Source: Spongospora subterranea f. sp. subterranea (Eukaryota > Endomyxa: Phytomyxea > Phytomyxea > Plasmodiophorida). Taken from it: 64,000 bases of DNA. Of this stretch, positions 9,854-21,919 are shown piece by piece. Under the pieces are notes generated by a model. It was given only the letters and a program-made list of their open reading frames with translations. It was not told where the DNA came from and ran no database searches. The first letter of the stretch is position 1, and each line of letters opens with the position of its first letter. The translations under genes and the position numbers were made by a program. The stretch lies in NCBI GenBank assembly GCA_049724395.1, contig JAUGWO010000063.1, forward strand, positions 98,861 through 162,860, read 5' to 3'.

Positions 9854-11589
9854 CTATTAGATGCGATTTGGTCACTCGACCTCCCGCCGCCTTCAAATGT
9901 CAACCTTTCCTCAGCGTATCATCTGACCCTATGTCGCTGATAATACGCTCCGAATTCCACGAACTTGTATCGCCCAGGTCTCATTGGTTCGTTCTGGTAA
10001 TTGTGCACAATCAAACAGATTAGCGACGTGCTGCAATTGCAACAATGCAGATTGGTGATTAACTTTTATAATTCGTTTTACAATGTCGTGTTTCAGACGA
10101 AGAATTAGGTGATATGGCGAGGTCCTGCGCCAGGGCCATTGAAACCATCACGAAGTCCAACGTCAAATGGAAACACTGAGTTCTAGAAAAGTGGTTTTCG
10201 AGTCCATAAGGGGGCTTGTTCGTTGACGAGGAGACAACCTCGATACATAAACAATCAGCTGGTTTGTGTTGAAGCGACATAACTGGCTCAATGGTGTTCC
10301 ATAAGGGAATATCCCCAGTGTCCCGATGGTGTTTGGGGTTTTAGTGTGTCGGGTGAATATCAACCACACAACCATTGAGTCGGTGATGACACATCGCCAA
10401 CGTGTAGAGAAGGGTTCTTATCGCCAACCTTATGGGTCTGTGCCCGGATGACGAGCGATCGTCGGATGGCCCTAGCGTAGATATGGGAACTACAGACCAA
10501 AACACGTATTGAACGCATAAACAAACAAAACCGCTTCTTCGTTCAGTATAACGTCCGACCGAGTTGATCAAATTGCAGGTTGGCGATAAGGGCTATGAGC
10601 ACGTGAACTTGAGGAGGGGAACCTTCCGATCTGCTGTCGTGGTTTTGACCAACGTTCGTATTCACTGGAGCCTGTTCAAATTAGCTCCATATGGATGTCC
10701 AGCACAGTTTCGAAATCTCGTCACGCCATCTCAAAATCCATCTGCCCGGCGGTTTGCATCATATGCCCCTGATCCACGAGGGGACCGTTGGTCCATGATC
10801 GTTGCCTAGCGAGGCGAATTGCGGATCACTATATCTGGCCATGAACGGCACGCCATCATACGAGAATTGCTTGCAGACATCTTCTGTAATGTTCAGTGTC
10901 GAGTCGCCATAGAACCTAAGTCGAGAAAAATGGCAGGTTGAGGATCTTTTCGTATGTAATCCTCAACAGTAAAAACGTGGTCCGAATTGACCGCAACAAT
11001 ACGGAAGGGCCCGGGTCCAGAGAACCTTCAGCTTATTTTTTGAAGCATTTGAAGTATTTTTGATACTAGGATAAAATCTCACACAGAGAAGTTTAGGTGC
11101 TTAACCTTATTTCGCCTGGAATTTTCAGCTAGACGCCGTCGATCACGATTCTCCCCGACATGTTTATGCCACTTTTGCAGGGCTTGGCGAAGGTCCTCCA
11201 CTAAAGCAAACAGTTGACCCGAATTCAGAGGGACAGAAACAATGGATTGAGAATTCGGGGTTCCATATAGAAATTAAACTAACTTTTACTATTCTCAGAT
11301 GATTCATTCCACCCCTCCACATAATATCGAACCTCCTTTCAGTGTTTACTCTCTTCCCTAATCTCTGTCATAATTAATCCCCCGATATCACTTGCCCTCA
11401 GTTTGAAATTTCTTTCCTTCCCAAATTCATCTCCACCCCTCCAAAACATGTTTTTTCAAAACACCAAGCTCTAAGCTCTGTCAATGGGACGGATTCTGGC
11501 AACAAAATGTCTGAAAGCACGTATGAAGAACCTGACCAAAGTACTGTTCTTGAAAAAATTTACCGATTTTTCAACACCAGTGATTATGA
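9854..11589. other. Unresolved region
   Basis: Scattered coding-like pieces on the minus strand (9930-10110, 10340-10570) and an open stretch on the plus strand (10564-10809). No frame, splice structure or family could be fixed. 10810-11470 shows nothing. Confidence 0.25.
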
Positions 11590-12428
11590 TGAAATAATTT
11601 TGCTTTAGTCGCAAATGGTCCTTCAAGTAGTGTGTTTGCTTGAAGTGAAACTTCACTACTTGCTTGTTCAATGTCGACGCCATAGACAACAATGCGGATT
11701 GCTTCATTCAGCATTTGGGAGTCGATATCTGAACATTCCGGTGCTGTGGTTAGCTTGCCTTCTCATGCTGTCGTAAAACGCTATTTGACCTGTGGTTGTC
11801 CAGGCTGAACACGATTTTCACGCCTGCAGCTGGTGCATCCCTTTTGTAGCTTGGCTGGACGTGTCGTTAGACGGAAATGAATTTCTAACATCTGCATTCG
11901 TTATATGTCGGCCGCGTTGGGCTGGCCCACGTACTGGGAGCTAGAACTAAACAGACACCGGTGCCTTCCCCTGCCCATGAAGTTTCAAGAACTTCTTGAG
12001 ACGATCGTGTATTCAGCAGATTGCTTATCGCTAAACGAGTTCGTTTGAAAAGATTGGGAATGTGTGTCGCGAAAGCAACAAGATGCTTGAAATCGGACAT
12101 GAGTGTGGGTGAAACGAGTGGATTCATCTCGTGAATAAGTTGATTTGAGCATATGCATCAGCGACAACGTCATATTGATCATTCATTGCTTGTGGTTGGA
12201 TCCGACCACGTTCTGACCGAGATGCTGTGATCAAATTCAGTCTAACTAGGGCCATGGGGAACAATGGATGATGTTGGCACCGCCGATTGCGAGGGCGATA
12301 ACGCTAAGCTGGAGCTGCACGACAATATCGTTTTGCTCCAGAGTAAGCATCGCTTCGAGTAGCTTTACGTTCTCGACAATACAAGTTTCATCGTCGGCAA
12401 TCGGCGTGCGATTCTCACCAGAAGTCAA
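11590..12428 (-). CDS. Unrecognised multi-exon gene segments
   Basis: Three coding-like segments on the minus strand: about 12420-12246 (ENVKLLEAMLTLEQNDIVVQ then a hydrophobic LSVIALAIGGANII), about 12127-11990 (SDFKHLVAFATHIPNLFKRT), and about 11710-11590 (SQMLNEAIRIVVYGVDIEQA). The first has a faint resemblance to the approach to the first membrane helix of CorA/Mrs2 channels, but the GMN motif is not seen, so I do not assign it. Exon joins are not resolved. Confidence 0.25.
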
Positions 12429-13054
12429 TCGTTGAGCTGAATGAAGTATCTGTCGACAATGTTTTCATTGTAAGCGCTGTATCTGATTAAATCACACCCT
12501 TTCATCAGTTGTGAGACAATACCACTTCTCAAGAGTGCAGTTTATGACCACAATCGTGCAGCCGCGTCATTGACGATTTATATCGACCGAGCAATCTCAA
12601 CTCAATTATAGACGGTGAAGGACGACGTTTTTACTCAGTACCGACATGTATTGGAGTGCGAACTGTGCCATAGAATTGAGTGTTGACTTGGAGATAGAAT
12701 TGGATTCATTGATTGAGTTGCTAATTCTCCACCGTTTGGCACGTAATCCGGTCGAGGGGAAGTCGTTGTGTAATATATATAGCGACACTCAAAGAAGGAG
12801 TCGTTTGACAACTTTATATAATGAACTTTGGACGAAATGACGTCGGCTGAGAGAGTATGGCGTTGAAAAGCGCTTGACGATCTGAATCGTCAACGTCGTC
12901 CGACCCTGAATATGTCAGTCATCAACAGGGACGATGAAAACGACAAACAATATCAATCATAGAACGAGATAGAATGTGAAAATCATCTGCAGAATGTCAA
13001 GTGGCCTTTAAGAGCGAATTGGAAAGCAAAACGATGTGAAGGCGCATGATGGTT
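12429..13054. other. Intergenic, nothing recognised
   Basis: Downstream of MCM9. AT-rich, with short non-coding-like frames. Confidence 0.4.
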
Positions 13055-16000
13055 TCAGGAAGAAGTCCGAGACACGAGAACAAACACAATGATCCAACGA
13101 GAAAACGGGCAATTACGCGGCCATCGATCAGGAGAATCGACAATCTGATCGTCGTCAACCACATCACCGATTTCGGGGATCGATCGCTCATCGTCACGCT
13201 TACCCTTGATCGCTGACCATCGATTACCGTTTGAACACGACTCACCACAGTCCAACCAATGTACCTGATGGCCCTCTACCTGTTTCGCTGTGAACTTGAC
13301 CTGGTGACGCCATCACGTTGCAGGGCCCTGATGCACCGACGTTACACGACGCTGTGGTAACGTTACCTGACGTTGCATTGGAACGTCGGTAAACCTGAAC
13401 CGGCGCGACACATTACCTGGAATGGTTTCGTCGCTGGGCGATGCTTGGTCGGCGCGCTCCTTTCCGAACATCGACGATAGGATCTATGTGACAGATGGGC
13501 GTTGATGGCGATAACGGGCGTCAACAGTGAAGGTGGACATACCTGTGAATAGTCATACTCGAGTTCCGTCCTAGGGACCGGGCCCAGTTTGAGCTTCTCT
13601 GAGAAAACACATATATCACGTGATCTGCTAATCAATAAACGTGAAAACATCAATGCAAATATATTGCCACTTGACAGACACATCTTTGTCCATTGGTCAG
13701 ACACGGAGATAACAGGTCAGAAGATAAAGATGCTGAAAATGGCGATGAAAGTACCAACGTACTGAGAATAAGGTCCTGTTGAGTCAGATAATCCGATTCT
13801 GGATCATCGCCAAACTGTGTGTGTAAAACGGAGGTCGTTCCCAATAGCACCGATGTGTGTAAAGAACACTCTAAACAGATAACTGCCTGGATCGCGTCAC
13901 ATGGCAAAACACGATCCCGAAACATCAATCGAGCGTGCGCTAACAGCGTAGGAAAATCCCGTTATTAACAGCATTGAATTTTTGATTGTGAACGAAAAAA
14001 GGCAGAACACAAATCCAGAATAATATTTAGACAAAGGTCTATGAGTTGTTTTGGGTGATTTTAGCTAAATTCCTTGAACAGATTTTTAAGCTCGTTGAGA
14101 CCAATAAAACGACAGAAATTCATGGTGCGAAGGCAATGAAAAAAAAGTTGGAAAACTGCTGGTCCGGATAAGATGGAGAAAGGATGGGTGAACTTGGGAC
14201 AAGGTACGACGAAAAGGAACCTGATGAACACACCTTGGGCTAACCGGATTAGGCTCTCCATAAGGCGAATCGTGGTCCGTCCAGCCGTAGTCGAGCGATG
14301 AGTTCCGGCGTTGTAATTGATAATAACGGGTTAATATCTATGAAGCCATACGAGGAGGTCACTGAATGGTCAACGAGGGCGTAAAACATTTGAGAAACCA
14401 TTTCAACAGGTGAACAGCGAATTGCCGAAAAACAAAATAGGGAAACAGAAACCGTGAAATGGATTACAAGTTGGCTGAATGGCGTCATGGTCGGTTTTAA
14501 AGTCTTAATGAGTTCGAAATAGGAGCGCAACTTGGTGAACGGCCACGAAGTTGATACGGGTGTGGGAGAAGGAGGGCAGGGAGCGTGTTCGTCAAGCGGG
14601 GCACGATCCAGAGAGTTCATAACATGTGTCGCCACTTGTTCATCCCATCCAGCATCACGACTGTCCAACAATAACACTGAAGACACACCCAAACGATGAT
14701 TCAGATGTTTTCATGAGCGCGCGCAGCTGAACCAGAAACACAAACGTTGTAAACAACAGCAGGATTGAGCAACATGAATTGAACGAAATGACGGAAAATA
14801 CAGCAGGATTCGATGCCACTTACTGATCATGTCAAATCGGCTCAATAATGGCGACTCAATCCCAAGATTACTGGGCAGGTCTTTGGTCGCATCAAACGTT
14901 CCCTGACATCACATAGACAATGATGAGCCACTCAGGCAGGATATCGAAAAAAGAAGACTACAGATAAAACGCAACCAACAGTGGACAACCAAAAAAAAAT
15001 TCACGATGTCCGATGTAATGGAACAGAGTCGACCAAGGAAGGGCGATCGTGAACGAAATGAAAGGCGATCCGCAGTGTCGAAGACAGACCTTTGGGTTCA
15101 TGGCAGCGATGACCGTACAGCGAGTATTAAGCGTGCAGACAATACCGGCCTTGGCGACACCTGGAATTGGGAGCCCAATGTTGAGAACAGTTCCGAACCC
15201 GAGACATTCACATAGACCAACAAAACTTGACAGAAATCAAACAATCAAAACAATCAACGAACGTTTTTTTGAAATTGAACGACAATAAAATGTCGAGAAA
15301 TCAATTCGAAACCGGAAAATATTGACTGCTATCCAAAAAATTCTCAACGAAATTGGAAATTCGTGGACATTATGATGTTGTTGTACTTAATGTTTGCTGT
15401 TCCATGGCTTCATGGATTGAGGCGCGATCCGTAACCCGAATAGATCCGAATTCATCGATGCAGCAGACCCCACAATCGGCAAGAACCAGGGCGCCAGCCT
15501 CCAGGGCCATCTCACCGTCTCCATCTCGGATACAGGCCGCCGTCAGACCCGCGGCCGTCGTACCGATTCCTATTCGACAAGATCACGTCATCATGAGATA
15601 TTGCGAAAAGTTTACAGAACAGCAAACAAGCCAAGTTGCCGGTCCAAACTTGCTGACAAGTTCAACAATAAAACAACGATGATCAGCGACGATATTCTAT
15701 GAGAAATGGAAACTTCTAGAGCAATGAAAATAACGGTCGGTTTAGAAATCGCAGGGAGAGAAGTGATAATAGTTGAAAATGAGATAATTGGCTCAAAGCA
15801 CGACAATAGACAAAACCATTTCAGGGAATTAAGGTTAATGGGCGCCTTAATTACCCCGGATCAGGCGAAACAGACATCAACGTAAGAGTGGAAGAGATAA
15901 GCCACAATACCGGTTGTGAGAATTGAGCGAGAGGACATTCGAGTGACGTACTGAAGGAGCTGCGATTTACCGGTCCCTGGAGACCCAACTAACAGCAGAT

Positions 16001-18579
16001 GGCTCTAGAACCACATGCAACACAAAATTCAATGGCAACCGGGATATGAACAGGCATCGCAAAGATGGAGCGAAACCAAGTGCTGATCGAGTAGCACATT
16101 TGTCAAAGGATTGATGAAGAAAAAAACTAGCCAGAAACGTAACCGTTGATAAATAATCAAACGATTATGGAAATATTTGTAAATAACTATGATCCGACGT
16201 CAAAGAGCGTTGATGGGATCGTTAACATAAACAATGTTGGGCAAGAGCCTGGAGGGAAAGGAAATGGACAGCGGTGGCGTTGTTTCCGCCTGATTTACCT
16301 CGCCGCGTAGCTGCATCCCATCCCCGTGCTGGTAGTTCTTAGGACAGCCGCCAGTAATCGCCAACGCCAGCGCCAGCTTTACCATCGACAGCGCGTAGAG
16401 CTCCGGGCAGATCGACCCGACAATCAGGTTACGCGCAGACAGGAACGCGTTGCGCTGAGCGTGATCCATCCAGAATTCACCTGATCACGAACAGAATTGC
16501 CGAAATTATGTATTTTTTTACAAAAACTAATACGTGTTCCACGAACTCAACGAATTTTTTCTTCTGAATAAAAAAACAAACTGAGCCAATCTAGAAACAA
16601 AACTGTGAACGGTTTGGCAAAAGATATTGTTTGATGATAATTGATGAAAAACGTTTGAGCAATACAGAATTCTTTCCGGAAGCAATGCGACTCTGATGGA
16701 GGAGTGGCGTTGCAGTCGACGTTGATGGCTTCGATGAACAATCGAAGCTCGCAGGCCCGTTGCGGCTGTAAGCGGCCCCATTGGCTGCGTACGATTCCTG
16801 AGCAGCGCATGGAAATGAACGAGCAGACACAACTCATGAAGAATATAGAAACCGTCATTTTGAAGAACACCAACTAATCCGCGGGACAAACAAAAATATC
16901 GTAACGAGAAAGTATTTGCCAGATAAAGCGAGGTTGATGCAGTTCTGACTGGTACCTGTAATAATGGCGTCAGCCCCTGCCTGTATACAGTCCACAAGAT
17001 CGTGCTGTAGGACTACACGAATAGATCGAGGAATCGACCCCATTGACAGATTTTTGACCTAAGAGCGCATTTAATCCTAAAGTGTTCATGAGCGGAGCCG
17101 GTTCAGTGCTGAAGTGATCTTATGAAGTTAACACTGGTCTGGAAGTGTTGCGAAAACATGGATACAAGTTCAAGAAACCTGTTGCCCAAGAACGAAACAC
17201 AATGCCGTCAAGACTTTGAAATTGTGAGAAAACAACAACGTGAAAACAGCATGATAATCTGATCTGAATGTGCAATCCGACCTTCTCTTGAATTCGTATT
17301 TCTTGATAATCATGACATATTCTGGATCCTTCCAAGAACCTATAAAACACACCTACCGGTTTGAGACACCAAATCAAGAAGCTTTTCCCAGACTCTCTTC
17401 GGGTGTGATGATTTTGAAAGGAAACGCTATGAACTTTGTACCTGAAACTTTTAGAGCGACAACGCTTTTTCAAAGTTGAGGTTGATGGACACGCTGTTGG
17501 GACCTCGATTGTTGATCCTGTTTCCAGCTCCGATCGGATCGTAAATTTGGCTCCGCACCCGTCGCATTCGTACTGACGTTCGCTCTCCAACATTCGCACC
17601 GCTCCGGTTCGAACAACGGTCCCGTGCAGGTCAACAAGATGGCCATGATCATCGCTACGAATCTCTGTATTGGGGCAATCAACAGCGAGCACATCTAACC
17701 CGACCGAACAAAGACAAGTAAAACCACAAGGAAAAACTACGACCATGGTGATAGCACACCGTCAACCGTTGGACTCAATTAATCAACAGAATTTGGTTGG
17801 AAGATTGACGAGTTTAGAACGATAATCGAACACACAGTGGGAAGCGACATCTTACTGACCAGAGACGCTACGACGAGTGGCAAAAGTATCCATTGGTAAG
17901 GAGAATGGGCGTAGATGGCAATTGCTTTTGACGGTGAGGTCGGGGTCGGGCGATTCCGTCTCCAAGATCTCCTGTTGGGCTTGGGCCAAACCACAATCGA
18001 ATTGGCGCAACATCAACGTCGGGTCGCTCCAAAGACGATGCGCTAAATCCGCATTGAAATCTAAAAGCTGCAAATAACTGCAAAAAGTTAACTCCACGAT
18101 TGTGTGAAACCAGAGGGCAGATACGTTCTATAAAAAGTTCGCCCAGGACAACAATTGTTTGAATATGGTCCAAATATTGAACGCGCGATCGAAGGGAGCA
18201 TAAAATGAGCTATTGCCCACACCACACCGAATATAACAGGAATAATATTGAAAATTTAGTTTTTGCCAGTTTGTCTAACCTGGAACCACGGCGATGACAT
18301 CAAGCGAAAACATCAAAGAAAAATGTCAAATGGAGCGTAAATCGTTATCCAATGGCAATGATGAACGGGAGGACTCACGAAAACCACAGATCAGGAAAAA
18401 GCGGCTGAGGTAGGAACAAATATTTCATTGAAGAAAATACGACAACAAATCACAGACTTGACGCGGATGGAATAATGCAATGACGGATCTGGAGAGCGCA
18501 TCATGGCCAGGATGTCGGAGCGGGCATACTCTAACAGATATTCCGTAACGCATGCCACGATGGCGCCATCGTCGCCCAT
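13055..18579 (-). CDS. MCM9: MCM9, minichromosome-maintenance family helicase
   Basis: Seventeen exons on the minus strand: 18579..18458, 18077..17860, 17664..17442, 17339..17282, 17058..16956, 16797..16666, 16480..16299, 16004..15911, 15569..15387, 15160..15090, 14902..14824, 14676..14468, 14337..14234, 13939..13763, 13598..13543, 13483..13367, 13264..13055. All introns are GT..AG with matching phases; about 779 aa. The N-terminal domain includes a zinc-binding YECDGCG and VGSIPRS-type ([12 protein letters not shown]) block. Then come Walker [10 protein letters not shown], Walker [11 protein letters not shown], the MCM9-type [20 protein letters not shown], and arginine finger SPLLSRFD. The C-terminal lid has [15 protein letters not shown] and [12 protein letters not shown]9 works with MCM8 in homologous recombination and is involved in mismatch repair. 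Exon 13 shows a one-base reading displacement (14280-14307) between RYYQLQR and RTTIRL. An acidic tail ([11 protein letters not shown]) closes the protein. Confidence 0.93.
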
Positions 18580-18740
18580 GACCGGACACCCAGGCAGAAT
18601 CCGCGCTTTACAGCAAATTCACGGGAGATCGCGTCAGGGCCCGTGGCTGAGCAAACAATGGGGAGCGGCGGCGTTTGATCGCGCGCACTTGGAACCGTGA
18701 AAACGACACGCTAAACCGTCGTGCTGTTATTCCTCAGATC

Positions 18741-19565
18741 TCAACAACACTGCTCTTCTGTCAGCCATCTGCCAGATCCTTCCTGATAGGGCATTTTTGT
18801 TCGAATCCATGGAGTTCTTATTTCCACCAATTCCCCATGGCCAAACTGTTCAGTCGTTGCCTGACGAAGATGATGCATTTTTTCAAGTCCGACAATAATG
18901 GAGATTTCTTCGTACTCGGTCTCGCTAGGATTTCAAGCCAAAATCCCATTCATCTCTGCCCAACTCCCCAAGGCGATGGGCAGACGATTGATGGAAGCCG
19001 TTGTTCCCAGCACCAAGCAAGATGGAAGAGGTTCACAGCCGGCTCAATTCAGTGCCGATACCACAGATCAGCTCCCGCTCCAACTTTTAACACATTGACT
19101 TGACCCCAACCCCGTTGATTTTGTCTCGCGCCGGTCTCGACTTGATCACCACTCGACTGTGGTAATAAACTTCTCGTACCGGCTCTCACGTCCTGACTGC
19201 GTCCTAATTCCAGCGCCACTCCAAGAAAACCTACTGTCAACTGGGTCGGCTTCGGCTCAAATTGTCAGCGTAATATGCCCATGCTTTTTCGGTGAAATTT
19301 TGCATCAGTCCTGAAGTTTCCCAGGTTCATTCTCAACGTCTGATGTATTACCATGATAGATCACTCAGTGTTATTCTTGACCTTCATCATCACATTGCAT
19401 TTCAGTCCTCAACCCATGTCGTATCATCACGACCTGCGCCGTAACACCGACCTGAACTTCGCATCAAGTGGCAAACATGTTAGGTCTCGGATTTTGATTG
19501 GTTCCAAGCGACGTCTCGATCTTGATAAAACTACTGTCAGTCCCGCCCTGATGATTCTTTGTTGA
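18741..19565 (+). CDS. Hypothetical protein, several exons
   Basis: Coding-like segments on the plus strand: about 18741-18888 (SAICQILPDRAFLFESMEFL then an acidic SLPDEDDAFFQ), about 18930-19101 (KIPFISAQLPKAMGRRLMEA, ending LLTH-stop, after a good acceptor ctcgctag), and about 19395-19563 (SYHHDLRRNTDLNFASSGKH). An open stretch at 18581-18700 could be exon 1, but its ATG overlaps the MCM9 start codon on the other strand, which makes it doubtful. No family is recognised. Confidence 0.28.
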
Positions 19566-20974
19566 TTGATGACCTTTAATCAATTCGAAAGAAGTGAAGG
19601 AGACGACTAAGAGACGTGCATCACTTGTGCGTTACTTGTTTACGTTGCTCACGCGTCACACTGAACGTGCGTTACACTCCAGTCGCTCAACCACTGTGTG
19701 CTCTTGGAGTCGCAGTTTATGATACCTTCCACGATCTCTTCCTCTTATTTCTTTCAAACCTGTTCATTGTTTCAAGTGATTCCTTTACAGAATGTTGACG
19801 TTTGTGTGTTTTCAGATATCAGTCAAAAATGTCAAAATCTGGTTGATACGATTAGTTTCGCCAAATAACGGAATTGTAATGTGCAAAATCGACGCCTCAT
19901 CCTTGGCTGACTTTCCAAATGTATTCGATTGACGTCTGTGCACTCAATTTCCACCATTGAGGTCTGCCGATTTGAGAAACTCGAATACTTCAGCAAACTC
20001 AGCCAGGATGTCCCCTCGACTTTACATTTTCAACTCCTTCTCGTATCATGATGAGGTCTCATCTATCCAGTCGAGTGCCAGCGGCGCTTCTATCTAGCGA
20101 CTCCACTGCATTACTAGAACAATTACAACGGGTGGCAGGGTATGACCAGGATGCTTAGCAACATCAGGTGGCGTCGACATAATAGTTGCTATGGGATACT
20201 GCTGGGATCTCATATTGAATGTGAAACCAAATTTGAAACAGATAAAATTTGAAACCGTATTAAACACCGGTATTAATTTCTTGTCGAAACTATAGTGAAA
20301 ACTTCACTATTTCCCGCGACGGCTGGTTGATTGAGATCACAACAAATGTATTGGGGTCAAAATCTCTGGCGAAAGCAAGCATGGGAGGTCGACATTGTTT
20401 CGTGAGCACTCTGTTGAGCTCAGAATTCATAATATGTGCATTGTATTATAAATTTTGAATTCAAAATTCGAACTAACAGAACATCTCGGTCTTTGAGGTG
20501 TTCATATACGGTATTACATCCTTTCGCGATCAATCTTGTCCCGGCGGCACTTTCGATAACCTAGCATTGATTGTCGTGATTCGCAAACTAACGATATGTC
20601 ACTGCTACTGTCAAATGAGAATTCATAGCAGATCAGATCTCTATATCTGTCCAGAATTTTCGTATACCCGGAGCAAGAAATTCCGAAGGGTGAACATGAG
20701 GTCAAGGATCAAATTTATAATTTTTCAGAAAATAGAAGTTCTTCACCTTGGTACTTCCAGGGACACCAGTAGTACTGTATACTAGAAAAAACGAACAAAA
20801 TTGTTAAACGGAAATATTACGAAAGGTTTGTAACATTCTAACCCGCAAGCAACTTCATAAATTGAGGTCTTTGGCGTACTGGCGTATGCCTATGTACGGT
20901 GTGAACGAAAGGCACGTGCCCAACGAAACCGACATCGCGGCGGGGTTACACGACACATTCCCACACAGCCAACA
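19566..20974. other. Intergenic, nothing recognised
   Basis: About 1.4 kb without convincing coding signal on either strand. Confidence 0.45.
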
Positions 20975-21568
20975 ATGCAGCGATCACAGCCAACACCAAT
21001 GCGAACCAACCCGGTTACATGTAGAGAAGGACTCTTGATCACCTTGAGATTAGTCGGTACGTTACCTAACGAAACGAAGGTAACATGGCGTCACTGCTAA
21101 TGTGTGTCGGCGGTTACAGGAGCGGTATCTGGGCTGATGTTGACTGGGGCTCCGGTCCTAGAACTGGTCCGTTACCAAGCCAGCGGGGACGGCAGTTTCA
21201 ACGCTAGCGTGGTTGTGTTACTGGCGTGTATCCGGTTTCTAATCTACGGTATCGTCAGTCTGGTCGTGGAAGCGCGCATACGTTATCTGACGCGTTCAGC
21301 GCCGTTCCTGTCCAGCAATCAAGGTCGCGCCATATTCTATCTCTGGGTAGCCTGCGACATACGGTCGACGGTTTGGACCCAACTCGCTTCAGATGAACAG
21401 GCGTTATGGATAGGATGGTGTCTTACGTTGCTCACTCTTGCAATGTCGTTGATGAATGTAATGGCAGCTATATTTTTGCCTGTCGCCGCAGCGTCAGAAT
21501 CCGTCCCAGAAGCACCGGCACCCGTTGCTAACCCTAAGAAGATATTCGCACTGCAAGCCGCGGTTTAA
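20975..21568 (+). CDS. Four-helix membrane protein, COPI-associated/TVP15-like
   Basis: Exon 1 is 20975..21056 and exon 2 is 21120..21568, with a 63-nt intron (GTACGT..TTACAG, phase 1), giving 176 aa. The splice restores the first hydrophobic segment (LLITLRLVGAVSGLMLTGAP). Helix 2 is about VVVLLACIRFLIYGIVSLVV and runs into EARIRYL; helix 3 follows GRAIFYLWVACDI; helix 4 is LTLLTLAMSLMNVMAAIFLP. The tail is Pro/Ala-rich. The order helix, helix-E-x-R, GR-x-x-FY helix, helix matches the COPI_assoc family, which includes yeast TVP15 of Golgi vesicles. Similarity is by pattern only, so the call is moderate; a generic tetraspan protein is the alternative. Confidence 0.5.
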
Positions 21569-21919
21569 TCATTTTATCTGACCTGATAAAGAATAAAATC
21601 TTGGGATTTAAGTCAATCAACCAGATGTTTATCCGAGAATTCTCAGTTTCTGTTGGTTTCACGACACCTCAACTAACGACCGAGATGTCGTTTGAGTTCT
21701 TTCCATATTATTCGGTCATTTTTTAGGTTTCTGCCAATTTAGATATCTAGCGCAGTCTGGATGACCATATTTCACGAATCAAATCCGTTCCGGAATTTGG
21801 TCGGATTATTGAAACTTGATATGTTTCGACTAAGTCGCGCTGAACTTTTGTTTCTGGACGTTTGGCGTTGTGAACTAGATTAAATCTGTGTATAAGTCGT
21901 CATGTGATTTGATTACATG
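21569..21919. other. Short intergenic gap
   Basis: Convergent spacer between the tetraspan gene (+) and the kinesin-like gene (-). Nothing further is seen. Confidence 0.5.

Noticed and set aside
12246-12428. CorA/Mrs2-type Mg transporter
   Set aside because: Only a faint pattern near a hydrophobic segment; no GMN motif and no supporting exons.
15353-15682. 109-aa plus-strand frame
   Set aside because: Antisense of the MCM9 Walker B exon.
18581-18700. Possible first exon of a plus-strand gene
   Set aside because: Its ATG overlaps the MCM9 start codon on the opposite strand and the splice phase does not fit the next segment; left out of the main call.
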